DNA of 64,000 nt. Origin: Brachynemurus nebulosus. Its lineage: Eukaryota > Arthropoda > Insecta > Neuroptera > Myrmeleontidae. Location of the stretch: assembly GCA_035578155.1 (NCBI GenBank), contig JAPWDM010000023.1:2170001-2234000 (forward strand), written 5' to 3'. The notes under the pieces are model-generated. The model was not told where the DNA came from. It saw nothing but the letters and a program-made list of their open reading frames with translations, and ran no database searches. The translations under genes and the position numbers were made by a program. Positions 15,001 through 22,881 of the stretch are shown piece by piece. Every line of letters begins with the position of its first letter. The first letter of the stretch is position 1.

Positions 15001-17251
15001 AAAATTTTGTTGCTTAGTGGAATTAATAGACACTGAGCACTGAATCGAACATATTAACATGTTTCCTAAAGATACCACAGGCATTAAATTTTGAAGCATG
15101 ACTCCATTTTAGTAAGCCCAACTTGCAACCACGGAGACTTGTTTATAAATATTAGATAAACCATTAAATTAATGGTTTGACCGCCATTAAAGTAATCCCA
15201 TCAGTCAATTTTTTTGCTTCAATTTCTTAATGTATTTGTAATACACAGCATTCTCTCTAGTCGATTCCCTCCTCAATGTTAATAGACGATTTTTGGTTGG
15301 TTAAATTAATATCTCGATCATAGAGATGTAATCCCTACTACCTGTGTCGCTGCCCTGGTGTCAAATTGATACATATTTTGAGAAAATGGCTCATTTAGTT
15401 TTAAAGCGGCCCCTACATGCTCAATAATATTGTGCAATCAACTTGTGCAATTTATTGAACGTTCCTCCAGACAGTTCAATAATTTTGTTAAAGAAATTTG
15501 TGCAATAAACTGAATGTAGGAATTGTATAATTTTAAATATTAAGTGATAAAAATGTTGCAAAGCAATAAATAATTATTCTTGCAAATTAATAATTCAAGT
15601 GGTTCAAATAATAGCTATCAAATGTGGTATTACAGAATAACAAACAAATCAAACTTAAACAAATAAAGTAGTATTACGCAATAATATCTACAGAGCCTAC
15701 AACTTGTCTATGAGACGATGATCTCTGACGCCGTCGTTGCCTTCATTGTGATCTGTCTCTTTTTAGCATAATATGTATTCCGTCTGTCTCTTTTTAGCAT
15801 AACAGTTCGTGTCAATTCTCCTCTTCCCTTCGTCCTGCTATTAGAGGTCGTCGTCTCATAGACAAGTAGTACAGACGTTACAATATTCATTCATTGCACA
15901 ATATATTTCAAATTGTTTTTGATCAGCACAATATATTGTACAACCCTTCAATATAATCTACAGACGATCCATAATATTGTACAAACTCAAATTTTGTACA
16001 ATATTATTGAGCGTGTAGGGGCCGCTTTAGTTTTGAAAATATATTTCGGCTTTGACACACATGCATACGAAATAAAAAAAGAAAATCTAAAAAAATTGAA
16101 TTTTTTCAAATTTAACTACAGTTTTCCCAGTATTTCCAGTATCGATATCGAGTTTTTAATCAAAATTTAATCAAGCCACGCAAAGCCGCCTCTTGATTTT
16201 TCATTTAATAAATATTTCATAATTATTTCTATAGAAACCACCAACAAAGTAATTTAAACAATATTTAATTCAGAAAAAAAAAGACGAACACTCAAAAATA
16301 TTATTTTAAAAAGTAATAAAAATGTCAAAAGTAGTGATAATAATAGAAAAAAGTATGTGAAATTCGTAATAAAAAATAGTATGTGCAACTCGTGCGGGAT
16401 TGTCGATTGCCCCACTCAAGCGAATGAGCGCACGAACGTAGTGAGTGCGCTCAACTTCGCTTTCGTGGGCAATCGACAATTTCCCGTACTTATTGCACAA
16501 TATACTATTTTTATTCTTGAAAAAGTATTTATTTTGGTCAGTTTTACTAGACTATGCACTCAAATTCACATATAAACGCTAACACACTAAATGACAAAAG
16601 AAAATTTAAAAAAATTGAATTTTATCAAATTTTAAAACAGTTTCCCAGCTTTTCCATTATCGGTATCGATTTGTAGTATTTTTTTAAACTAATCCGCATA
16701 ACGGCGAACATTTAAAAAAAAAATTTAAATCGGATCATTAGTTTTTCTTTTGAGCCAAAAATAGATGGAGCCGTGCTTCTGCATAATAAAACGTACCCCT
16801 GAGCCGTGGCCGAATCAAATCGTTGAAAAGGATGCGTTAAATCGTGTTTATCCGCGTGATAACATAACGAACATAAATCGTAATCGATACATCGCATACA
16901 ATGATAACGCATTCCAGCAATACCATGTTTTTTACATCCATCACAAATAATATTCGGATGTTTTACGCCAATTTGAGCGTTATCGATCACTCGTAGATCG
17001 TACTGGCCCTGATAGCCAACGCGATAATTTGTTCGGCCACCTGAATCCCACTGTACTACGACTGTTTTGTCTGGTGAACCACTTCCTGGACGTCCAATTT
17101 CACACACTGTTCCAACATAACCTTCTCCACCATCTAAAGTATCGTCATAAATTATTTAAAAAAGTTAAAATTTTAAATTTCTTTAAGAAATACCTTGATT
17201 TTGCCAAATCCAGTTAGGCCCACGGACGACACGTACTCCTGGTGTAAGCAT
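40..17251 (-). CDS. mib2: Mind bomb 2 (MIB2) E3 ubiquitin-protein ligase, 3' end truncated by window edge
   Basis: Twelve coding exons join in frame into 965 codons: 17251-17194, 17133-16797, 13967-13666, 13603-13446, 11789-11723, 9834-9686, 9618-9444, 7134-6683, 6612-6531, 3876-3610, 3553-3132 and 465-40. Every junction has GT-AG sites and matching phase. Domains in order: a MIB/HERC2 domain (residues about 5-75, starting [20 protein letters not shown]), a ZZ zinc finger (about 82-127, CDGC...HCMRC...LCSLC), a second MIB/HERC2 domain (about 145-215), SH3-like repeats each carrying a GHGxW motif (about 230-410), ankyrin repeats (about 430-790), an Arg/Asn/Ser-rich linker, and a C3HC4-type RING (about 897-935). 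The RING followed by [13 protein letters not shown] and a DG motif resembles MIB2, not MIB1. The family ubiquitinates Notch ligands and muscle proteins. The start is the ATG directly before the first MIB domain; a further upstream exon is possible. The last exon ends at a GTAAGT donor, so a terminal RING exon must lie to the left of base 1. Confidence 0.93.
850..1235. repeat. Segment bounded by inverted ends (possible MITE)
   Basis: The left end begins ACAGTACTTATTCTCAAATGG and the right end is an imperfect inverted match reading GAGAATAAGTACTGT. A further inverted copy of the inner part (GTTTCCATTTGAGAAT) lies at about 899. No clear target duplication was found. Confidence 0.4.
1333..1575. 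repeat. Dispersed repeat family V, copy 1
   Basis: This segment, with landmarks GATACCACAGGCATTAAATT and CCACGGAGACTTGTTTATAA, recurs at 15057-15289 and in part around 22095-22665. It carries no coding sequence and its class is unknown. Confidence 0.7.
2518..3082. mobile_element. hAT-family element with 8-bp target duplication
   Basis: Ends are TAGGGATGATCGATATT and its inverse. The 8-bp duplication CCCTTTAG is perfect on both sides (2510-2517, 3083-3090). Subterminal regions are packed with ATCGATGTT motifs in both orientations, as expected of transposase-binding repeats. The right end is 42 nt from the mib2 exon at 3132. No intact transposase is present. Confidence 0.85.
3959..4151. mobile_element. 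hAT MITE, 193 bp
   Basis: Terminal inverted repeats are CAGGGTCGGACCTAG and, inverted, CAGGGCCGGATCT. The 8-bp duplication GGTTAAAC is perfect at 3951-3958 and 4152-4159. The interior is too short to code for anything. Confidence 0.88.
4231..4538. mobile_element. MITE family B, copy 1
   Basis: This element of about 310 bp has ends reading AGAGTCCCTATAATAAA and inner landmarks GACATGT and GGATGACATGTCATG. Copies 2 and 3 are at 4892-5200 and 39176-39487. Confidence 0.85.
4540..4731. mobile_element. MITE family C, copy 1
   Basis: This element of about 190 bp has inverted ends reading ATTGGCGACGCAAATATTCT, with GCGCCTCTGGTGGTAAAATT further in. It directly abuts family B copy 1. Five further full or partial copies occur in the window. 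Confidence 0.85.
4892..5200. mobile_element. MITE family B, copy 2 (inverted relative to copy 1)
   Basis: The same ends as at 4231 occur, but the GGATGACATGT arm is now on the left and the CAGCACACATGTCACC arm on the right. It lies in the same mib2 intron. Confidence 0.85.
5642..6159. mobile_element. Tc1/pogo-like non-autonomous element
   Basis: Ends CAGCTGAAC and GTTTAGCTG are inverted and TA-flanked (5640-5641, 6160-6161). Several GACCGCATAAAAAAA motifs occur inside near both ends. No transposase is recognised. Confidence 0.55.
7211..9009. mobile_element. Tc1/mariner-like element of 1.8 kb, TA-flanked
   Basis: Inverted ends CAGGGTGGAAAGTATATAA and CAGGGTGGAAAGTAAATAA are flanked by TA on both sides. 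The interior contains short open frames only, without recognised transposase motifs, so it is probably decayed or composite. It lies in the mib2 intron 7135-9443. Confidence 0.65.
8057..8600. repeat. GC-rich unclassified repeat inside the 7.2-9.0 kb element
   Basis: An inverted motif CTTCCCATAGGAAG starts the block. It later contains GTGGAGCCCCCACCC and GGCGAAGCCGCC, much richer in GC than its surroundings. This looks like a separate nested repeat; no ends could be set. Confidence 0.35.
10009..10677. mobile_element. PIF/Harbinger-like MITE, 669 bp
   Basis: Inverted ends share GTACACGATCAGTAATACTG (left) and the close match ending GATCGTGTGCAGGCAGCC (right). A 3-bp duplication TAT flanks it (10006-10008, 10678-10680). 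It lies in mib2 intron 9835-11722. Confidence 0.7.
10738..11284. mobile_element. Non-autonomous element family G, long copy
   Basis: The left end is ATGGGGAATTTGA and the right end the inverse of ATGGGGTATTTGACA. An inner landmark is GTAGCGACACTAGTGGTGAT. A shorter copy lacking about 185 bp of the left interior sits at 34863-35226. Confidence 0.7.
12300..13256. repeat. Tandem pair of a ~480-bp repeat with strong GC hairpin
   Basis: Unit 1 (about 12300-12777) and unit 2 (about 12778-13256) align along their full length. Each starts with a long imperfect hairpin (arms GGGATTGTCGATTACCCACT and its inverse around GAGTGCGCTCATTCGC). Each also has a shorter hairpin of TGCGTGCGGAAAGT and its inverse. 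A third, inverted partial unit lies at 16165-16510. Confidence 0.85.
14429..14768. repeat. Tandem repeat, about 5 units of 70-78 bp
   Basis: Units begin at about 14429, 14508, 14578, 14655 and 14728. Each contains GATATAAAAACTAGGTGGTG, a GGTTAGTTAAGGTTAGGTTAG-like run and TACAATATACTTCGACTTTG. Confidence 0.85.
14771..15394. mobile_element. PIF/Harbinger-like MITE, 624 bp, TTA-flanked
   Basis: Inverted ends ATGAGCCATTTTCTCAAAAT extend inward to ACACCAGGGCGGCGACAC. TTA lies on each side. It contains dispersed repeat V copy 2 (15057-15289), an older insertion or cargo. Confidence 0.75.
15057..15289. repeat. Dispersed repeat family V, copy 2
   Basis: Closely matches 1333-1575 and is nested in the MITE at 14771-15394. 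Confidence 0.7.
15403..16028. mobile_element. MITE with AAAGCGGCCCCTACA ends
   Basis: Ends AAAGCGGCCCCTACATGCTC and its near inverse, extending through CAATAATATTGT, bound a segment of about 625 bp. AGTTTT flanks both sides, extendable to an 8-bp TTAGTTTT duplication, which suggests a hAT-type MITE. Confidence 0.75.
16165..16510. repeat. Inverted partial copy of the 480-bp hairpin repeat
   Basis: Reverse complement of the 12.3-13.3 kb unit, from CAAAGCCGCCTCTTGATTTT to the GGGATTGTCGATTGCCC hairpin. It sits just inside the right arm of the long-TIR element. Confidence 0.8.
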
Positions 17252-17993
17252 ATTATTACACTTTCGTTAGATATTCAGATACGATATTTATTAATTAATA
17301 ATTCATTATGGATTAATTAAAATGCTTAATAATCTTAAGTTTCCTTTTAAACATAAATTTTATAGCTTGTAACATTTCTATTTGCGATATTTACTACGTC
17401 TCTTCTAATAATTAGCAATAAATATTTTTAAAAGTACCACAAGTATTTAGTAAACTTTTCAATATTTATTAGTATTTTGATTAGTACGATTAGTACCTAA
17501 TACAGTGGATAAATTTTAACAATTTGTGTACAAAATAATAGGTAATTACGAATAATTGTCAAAAAATTAGAAAGTTTTTTGCTTTATAACAATAGTTTAA
17601 TCGACTGCGAAAATTTGAAAAATAAAAATTTTACATAAAATCTGGATTGATATGAAATAATCTAAAATTATTTTACACAAATTAATATTTATAATATTAA
17701 TGATTTGAACTGAAATTTAAGAAACCGTAGAATATTAATTATTACAAATTTATTTTTTTGATAAAACATTTCCAATACTATTGATACATTTGAAGTAGGC
17801 GAAAGATATGAAAATGATGAAAGAACTGTACAGGCCGCACAGGGTTGTACACAGGTTAACTTAACAAAATGTTTCAAAAACCATCTTTCTTAAAAAACTA
17901 CAGCTTAAGAAAACAAAATAAAATTTAACTTAAAACTATTTAAACAAAATGGATCAAGCGAATTTGTAGCTATATGATTGTGAGTATACTTGA

Positions 17994-18001
17994 TGACGTC
18001 A
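17994..18001. promoter_or_regulatory. CRE/ATF-type palindrome TGACGTCA (site 1)
   Basis: TGACGTCA followed by TAGG, about 0.74 kb upstream of the mib2 start codon. It matches the CREB/ATF consensus. Function is inference. Confidence 0.3.
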
Positions 18002-18129
18002 TAGGCCATCAGTCAGCTGATGGTGAAATTTTAGTAATTTTGGGGCTACAGCTCTAACAAAAACTTACAAATAATCAAAAATATCATCTTTTTATTAACA
18101 AATTGGGATATTATAATTTATGTACTTAC

Positions 18130-18137
18130 TGACGTCA
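18130..18137. promoter_or_regulatory. CRE/ATF-type palindrome TGACGTCA (site 2)
   Basis: A second TGACGTCA, again followed by TAGG, 136 bp from site 1. The shared flank could mean a repeat remnant instead of regulatory pairing. Confidence 0.3.
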
Positions 18138-18338
18138 TAGGGTCCAATTTTCATATTTTTTTGTAGTGTAGCGTAAGCATTGTACTTACATATAATCACT
18201 TTTGGAAAATGAAAAATTTGTCCTCCAAAATGAAACTTTCTATTTGCATTTTTGGTTTCGTGCCTCTGAATTTGAAACCGTTCAACTGATTTTGAAATGA
18301 AATTTTCAGGAATTATTATGTGGCTTAAGTCTCTAGAT

Positions 18339-19048
18339 CAGTGTTTTTAAATCTGTAGGTCGCGACCCTCTGGGGGGTCGGGAAGCCTTTTTAAAAGGGT
18401 CGCAGTTATTTTAAAAATAAAACCACTCTAGTTTCATATAATATAATATTTAATAATATTGAAAAGATTAATTAAAGGTTACATTAATGTGATAGTTTCA
18501 TACTTTCACGTGATAAAATTTCAAAACTGTGGCTTATTTTCAATAACAGTAAATCAGAATTTTAAATAATTGTCGTCATATAGACACTTTTTCTTTGATT
18601 TTGTTTCATTACTCTCATTGAAACTTGAAGTTGACGGTTGTGCATATATGTATTTCCAGAAACTTATCCATTTTCAATAATTACAATGAGCACAGAATTT
18701 TGAATATTCGCATATACGCGAGTTCACAATTTGAAGAATTCAAATAGATTACGCTCGAAAGAGTTAAACGACAACGACCATCGCGCGTGCGCGTGTCTCT
18801 TTACGTCATGCGCGCGTTCAGAAGCTACTATAAGTCGTCAACTTCGATGTCGATATAAAAAGATGACTGTTTCAAGTTCTTAATTACGTATTTAATCGAT
18901 ACCTAACTATGAAAATAATAATGATGAACGGATTCGATATTTATAACATAAAAAAAATAAAAGTTAATAATAACGGAGGATATAGAGGGTTGCGAAATAT
19001 TTTTCCATACTAAGGGGGTCGCGCCATAAAAAAGGTTGAAAAACATTG
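18339..19048. mobile_element. hAT non-autonomous element, copy 1 of a head-to-tail pair
   Basis: Begins CAGTGTTTTTAAATCTGTAG and ends with the inverse of CAATGTTTTTCAACC. GGTCGCGACC runs occur near both ends, typical of hAT MITEs. It is separated from copy 2 only by the 8-bp ATCTATGG. Confidence 0.8.
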
Positions 19049-19056
19049 ATCTATGG

Positions 19057-19741
19057 CAGTGTTTTTCAACCTGTGGGTCGCGACCCCCTGGGGGACGCGA
19101 AACCTTTTTAAGGGGGTCGCAGATACTTTAACAATAAAATCACTCTACTAGATAGTTCAATATGTAATATTTAATAAAGAAAAGGTTAATTAAAGGTTAC
19201 ATTAATGTGATGGTTTTATACTTTCGCTAGATTACTCTCATTGGAACTTGAAGTTAACGGTTGTGCATGTCTTTCCAAAAACTCATCCATTTTCAATAAT
19301 TACAATGAGCACAGAATTTTGGATATTAGATAATAACAGACAGTGAGCAATAATTAAACAAACAAGTCAATTCAGTAAATTTAAACACAATTCAAAGCCA
19401 ATTTACAATTCAAAGAATTCAAAAGTGTCATCTTTACTTGCCTGATGCTTCACCCAGCGCTCATCACGTGGCGTTATGTCTCGCTCACACAAGTCACTCG
19501 CGTGTTCAGAAGCTACTATAAGTCGTCAACTTTTCGATGTTGATACAAAAATATGCCTGTTTAAAGTCTTTTGTTACGTATTTAATTGACACCTAACTGA
19601 AAATAATCAATAATGATGAACGGATTCGATATTTATAACATAAAATGAAAAAATAAAAGTTAGAAATAGCAGAAGGTAGGGGTCGCGAAATATTTTTCCA
19701 TACTAGGAAGGTCACGCCATGAAAAAGGTTGAAAAACATTG
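19057..19741. mobile_element. hAT non-autonomous element, copy 2
   Basis: Ends are CAGTGTTTTTCAACCTGTGG and its near inverse. Flanks ATCTATGG (19049-19056) and TTCTATGG (19742-19749) are a 7/8 duplication. The right end is 90 bp from the INO80B stop codon. Confidence 0.85.
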
Positions 19742-19817
19742 TTCTATGGTAATAGCGGGATTAAGGAAGGTTGAATAATTAAAAAAAAATGAATTAAAGT
19801 ATTTTAAATTTAAATAA

Positions 19818-19823
19818 TTTATT
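19818..19823 (-). terminator. INO80B polyadenylation signal AATAAA
   Basis: AATAAA on the minus strand, about 9 nt after the INO80B stop. It is the nearest canonical signal, though very close to the stop. Confidence 0.5.
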
Positions 19824-19831
19824 ATATTAAA

Positions 19832-20794
19832 TTACTGAGCTAGTAACTGTGTTTTCGATACTTTATAACACTGTAGACTACACAACGGACTGTTTGTTTG
19901 AGAGCATGAGTATTTTTTTAAATTATTACATCCAGGTACACTACAAAATGATTTTTCCGGTAATGGAGGTGCTGTTTTAGCATTCATTGGAAAATCGACA
20001 TTATCCGGAAACGATAAAGTTATTTCCGTACTGTTTTGCTTGTACGATATCAACGGAATACTCTTTTTAATTTTTATTTTTGTCATTTTTGATGTTTTCG
20101 ATTCCTGTTTTTTCAACAATCGTTCCATCGTTCTCTTCTTATCTTTTTCGCGTTTTTCGTCGGCCAACTGTTTCCGTTTTTGTGATTTTAACGCGGCTTT
20201 CTGTATGGCCTCGGCCGTCATCACTTTTTCTTTATATCCGGTCGGTAATGACATTAATGCTTCGCCGGCTGGTGATGATTCTTTATCGGTGCCACGTTCG
20301 TACATCGCTCTCTGTCGCGCTGTCATCAATTTTGGATCTTTCGGTTTAATTTTTTTCAATTCATCGTCAACATCTTCCAATTTGCCGGATTCAATTGCAT
20401 CGAGCCAACGTTCCTCTTCACTGGATGTTCCACTGTCGCGTCCACGAATACGTTTTTTTCTGGATGGATTTGGTTTATTAGGGACATTGACGTTTGGTGT
20501 GGACGATTTTTCTTGTTGCAATTTTGGTGTGTTTTTAGTTTTTTCAAAAGTAATTGTTGCCGGTGTTGGTGTCGCGGGTGATTTAACTTTAACGTCTTCA
20601 TCCATTGAAACGTCTACTGACGCGTCACTGTCTTCTCGTATTCGCTTCTTTTTATGTTTCTTATGTTTATGTCGCTTTTTATTTAATATTGACGATTCTG
20701 AGTCTTCAGTGTAATCTACAATAAACGGATAGTGATAGCCGTTATTGCCGTTATAGTCGTTACAAAGGCAAATAAAATACTTACCTATTTCCAT
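19832..20794 (-). CDS. INO80B: INO80 complex subunit B (PAPA-1 / HIT zinc finger protein)
   Basis: The main exon runs 20715-19832. A Lys/Arg/Asp/Ser-rich N-terminus with a KKRHKHKKHKKKR stretch is followed by a PAPA-1-like domain (WLDAIE, LMTARQRAMYERG, then a long basic coiled stretch) and a C-terminal HIT-type zinc finger (CSVPGCNN, CSLQC). This is the layout of INO80B/IES2, a subunit of the nuclear INO80 chromatin remodeller. An ATG at 20794 gives an uninterrupted 320-codon reading frame, but bases 20784-20716 start with GTAAGT, end with TAG and encode residues unlike the family. I therefore infer a 10-nt first coding exon (20794-20785, ATGGAAATAG), a 69-nt intron and a 297-aa protein starting MEIDYTEDSESS. 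A polyadenylation signal lies just after the stop. The neighbour mib2 is on the same strand 2.6 kb downstream. Confidence 0.9.
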   Translation of the reverse strand: MEIGKYFICLCNDYNGNNGYHYPFIVDYTEDSESSILNKKRHKHKKHKKKRIREDSDASVDVSMDEDVKVKSPATPTPATITFEKTKNTPKLQQEKSSTPNVNVPNKPNPSRKKRIRGRDSGTSSEEERWLDAIESGKLEDVDDELKKIKPKDPKLMTARQRAMYERGTDKESSPAGEALMSLPTGYKEKVMTAEAIQKAALKSQKRKQLADEKREKDKKRTMERLLKKQESKTSKMTKIKIKKSIPLISYKQNSTEITLSFPDNVDFPMNAKTAPPLPEKSFCSVPGCNNLKKYSCSQTNSPLCSLQCYKVSKTQLLAQ

Positions 20795-21985
20795 TGTGCT
20801 AAATTATGTTCTCAGTTAATTTATTGATAACTTACATGAATTAGATAACACTTTAAAAAAATATATTAAAATCGACTACGTTAAAAGATCAGTGAAATGT
20901 CTGGGAAAGTGTACATATATCTTTTATATATTAAAAAAGGGTAAAATATCTAAAAAATTTTATTTTTCAAATATATTTTAAGAGATTCTTAAGATTTTCA
21001 TTTCTATATTTTATTTTGACATATATTTTTATGAAATTTTTAGGTTAAGGGGGTTTTGGTTCAAATCGTACAACAAATCACGCAAAAAATCGTATGTAAC
21101 GTCGTAAACAAGGGGCCAAACAACTATATGATAGCTAGCATGCCGGTTGTCGCCCGAAATTTTACGTCATCATACGTCGCAGCGAGGCCTCCCTATTTTC
21201 TATGGTTATATAGGTATACAGAATAGGTACCGGGATTCTTCGGACAGGTCAGGACCGTACTTATTTCAATAAAATTTTGCAACTAAATTACATTAATTAT
21301 GCACATTTGAATGAATATAATTGGTCAAAAATTACATTTTTCACCATTTGGAATACTAGCAGCATTTCTTATTTGACAAAACTAAGAAAATTCAAAAAAT
21401 CGGAAAAAATTTTTGTAAAATATATTGAAAAGTTGTTGAGTATTTAGACGGTTCACTATAATAGCTAAGACGCGTACGTACTTACTAAGATTTTTTATTA
21501 TTGAAAAACAAACTTTTAACTAGCAACTATCTCTCAAAATTGAAAACAATAAAAAAAGATGAATTTATTTAATTTAAATGACATGTCACATAAATCACAT
21601 ACATAATATAAACAAAAATACTTTTGATAGTCAATTAAAATTACAGTGGCACTTTTCAGTTATGCAGGTAATAAATAAAAAAAAAGGATGTTTACATAAA
21701 ATAGGTATAAATAATATTTTGATACACATCTGTATGTGTGTGTATGTAACGTGTGTACGTTGGTTTTATGAAAATATTTTGAACTTTTAGTCACATTGAG
21801 TGCAATATGTATACCTGCATATGCTAAAGACGAAACTGTCTGATCCGAAAGAAATCCGATAGCTGATACAAAATAACTAGAAGTAGCCTACATATACAAA
21901 TCTGTCGCTCGTAAGTTGCAATAAGTTACAATTTACACCGCTACTGATTTAGTCTATTACTGTCCGTCATGATGTTCACGTCGTA
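20795..21985. other. Intergenic region upstream of INO80B
   Basis: AT-rich DNA of about 1.2 kb. I see no gene. Part of the INO80B promoter should lie next to 20,795. Confidence 0.5.
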
Positions 21986-21987
21986 AC

Positions 21988-22080
21988 GAGTATTAGCGAC
22001 GCGAAGATTCTCACTTGTGCCTCTGGTGGTAAAATTAAAACTAGCGTCAAGTAAAAATATACGTATACGATTAATGGGTG
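21988..22080. mobile_element. MITE family C, partial copy
   Basis: Only the left arm remains (GCGACGCGAAGATTCTCACT, CTCTGGTGGTAAAATT), then the sequence passes into another repeat. Confidence 0.6.
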
Positions 22081-22094
22081 ACAAGATTAATGAG

Positions 22095-22665
22095 TGACTC
22101 CGTGGTTACAAGTTGGGCTTACTAAAATGGAGTCATGCTTCAAAATTTAGGCTGTTTACACAATCAATGAAATAAGGAATAAGAAGTATGCCATCTAGTG
22201 ACGTTGAATGGAACTTTAATGAAATAAGAAATAAGAAACAAGAAATAAGGAATAAGAAATAAGGAGTATGTCATCTAGTAACGTTGAATGGAACTTTAAC
22301 GTAACTGGGCATAAATATAAATATTTAGATATTTTTTTACGTCAAAATTCGTGATTTTTTTTCACTTAGTGACAAAAAGGTCATCACGAACGTTACCTTT
22401 TCATGAATTCTGATGTACAAAAATACCTAAATATATTTACCTATGAGCAGTTAAGTTAAAGTTTCATTCAACGTCACTAGATGGCGTACTCCTTATTTCT
22501 TATTCCTTATTTCTTATTTCATTAAAGTTCCATTCGACGTCACTAGATGACATACTTCTTATTCCTTATTTCTTATTCCTTATTTCACTGATTGTGTAGA
22601 CAGCCTTAATGCCTGTGGTATCTCTAGGAAACATATGTTAATATGTTCGATTCAGTGCTCAGTGA
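22095..22665. repeat. Dispersed repeat family V, copy 3, interrupted by a Harbinger MITE
   Basis: The left part (CTCCGTGGTTACAAGTTGGG, to 22149) and right part (AATGCCTGTGGTATCTCTAG, from 22606) rejoin into the reverse complement of the family V sequence once the MITE 22150-22605 is removed. Confidence 0.75.
22150..22605. mobile_element. PIF/Harbinger MITE, 456 bp, TTA target duplication
   Basis: Inverted ends GGCTGTTTACACAATCA and GGCTGTCTACACAATCA, then long arms of AAATAAGGAATAAG repeats. TTA (22147-22149, 22606-22608) is duplicated. The interrupted host repeat proves the insertion. Confidence 0.9.
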
Positions 22666-22689
22666 CAATTACATATTATTATATTTATA

Positions 22690-22879
22690 CAGTCTGAGTA
22701 TTTTGAGAGTTACCATTTTTATTACAGCCAAACCGTTGATAAGAGCTAAGAGCTATAAAGATCCTGACAATAGCAATAATTTCCCCCGTCGACATCTGCG
22801 ACTCTTATTTGAACAATTTCTAAATTAAATCAACGGTTTGGCTGTAGTAAAAATGGCAACTCTCAAAAAACTCAGGCTG
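22690..22879. mobile_element. Tc1-like MITE, 190 bp, TA-flanked
   Basis: Inverted arms of about 50 bp begin CAGTCTGAG and CAGCCTGAG and continue through AGCCAAACCGTTGAT. TA flanks both ends. Confidence 0.85.
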
Positions 22880-22881
22880 TA

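Larger units (their letters stand above)
14003..16784. mobile_element. Composite element with ~275-bp terminal inverted repeats filling a mib2 intron
   Basis: Left arm 14003-14280 and right arm 16510-16784 are inverted copies (GCAGAAGCCCGGCTCCA against GCAGAAGCACGGCTCCA, continuing for about 275 bp). The interior is made of other repeats: tandem repeats (14429-14768), two MITEs (14771-15394, 15403-16028) and an inverted hairpin-repeat copy. Long arms suggest a MULE-like or foldback element. No clear target duplication or transposase was found. Confidence 0.75.
17252..18338. other. Intergenic region upstream of mib2
   Basis: AT-rich, with no ORF of interest. It should contain the mib2 promoter and 5' UTR. 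The only motifs that stood out are two CRE-type palindromes listed separately. Confidence 0.5.

Noticed and set aside
20040..20714. 224-codon plus-strand ORF
   Set aside because: Exact antisense shadow of the INO80B exon, with no domain of its own.
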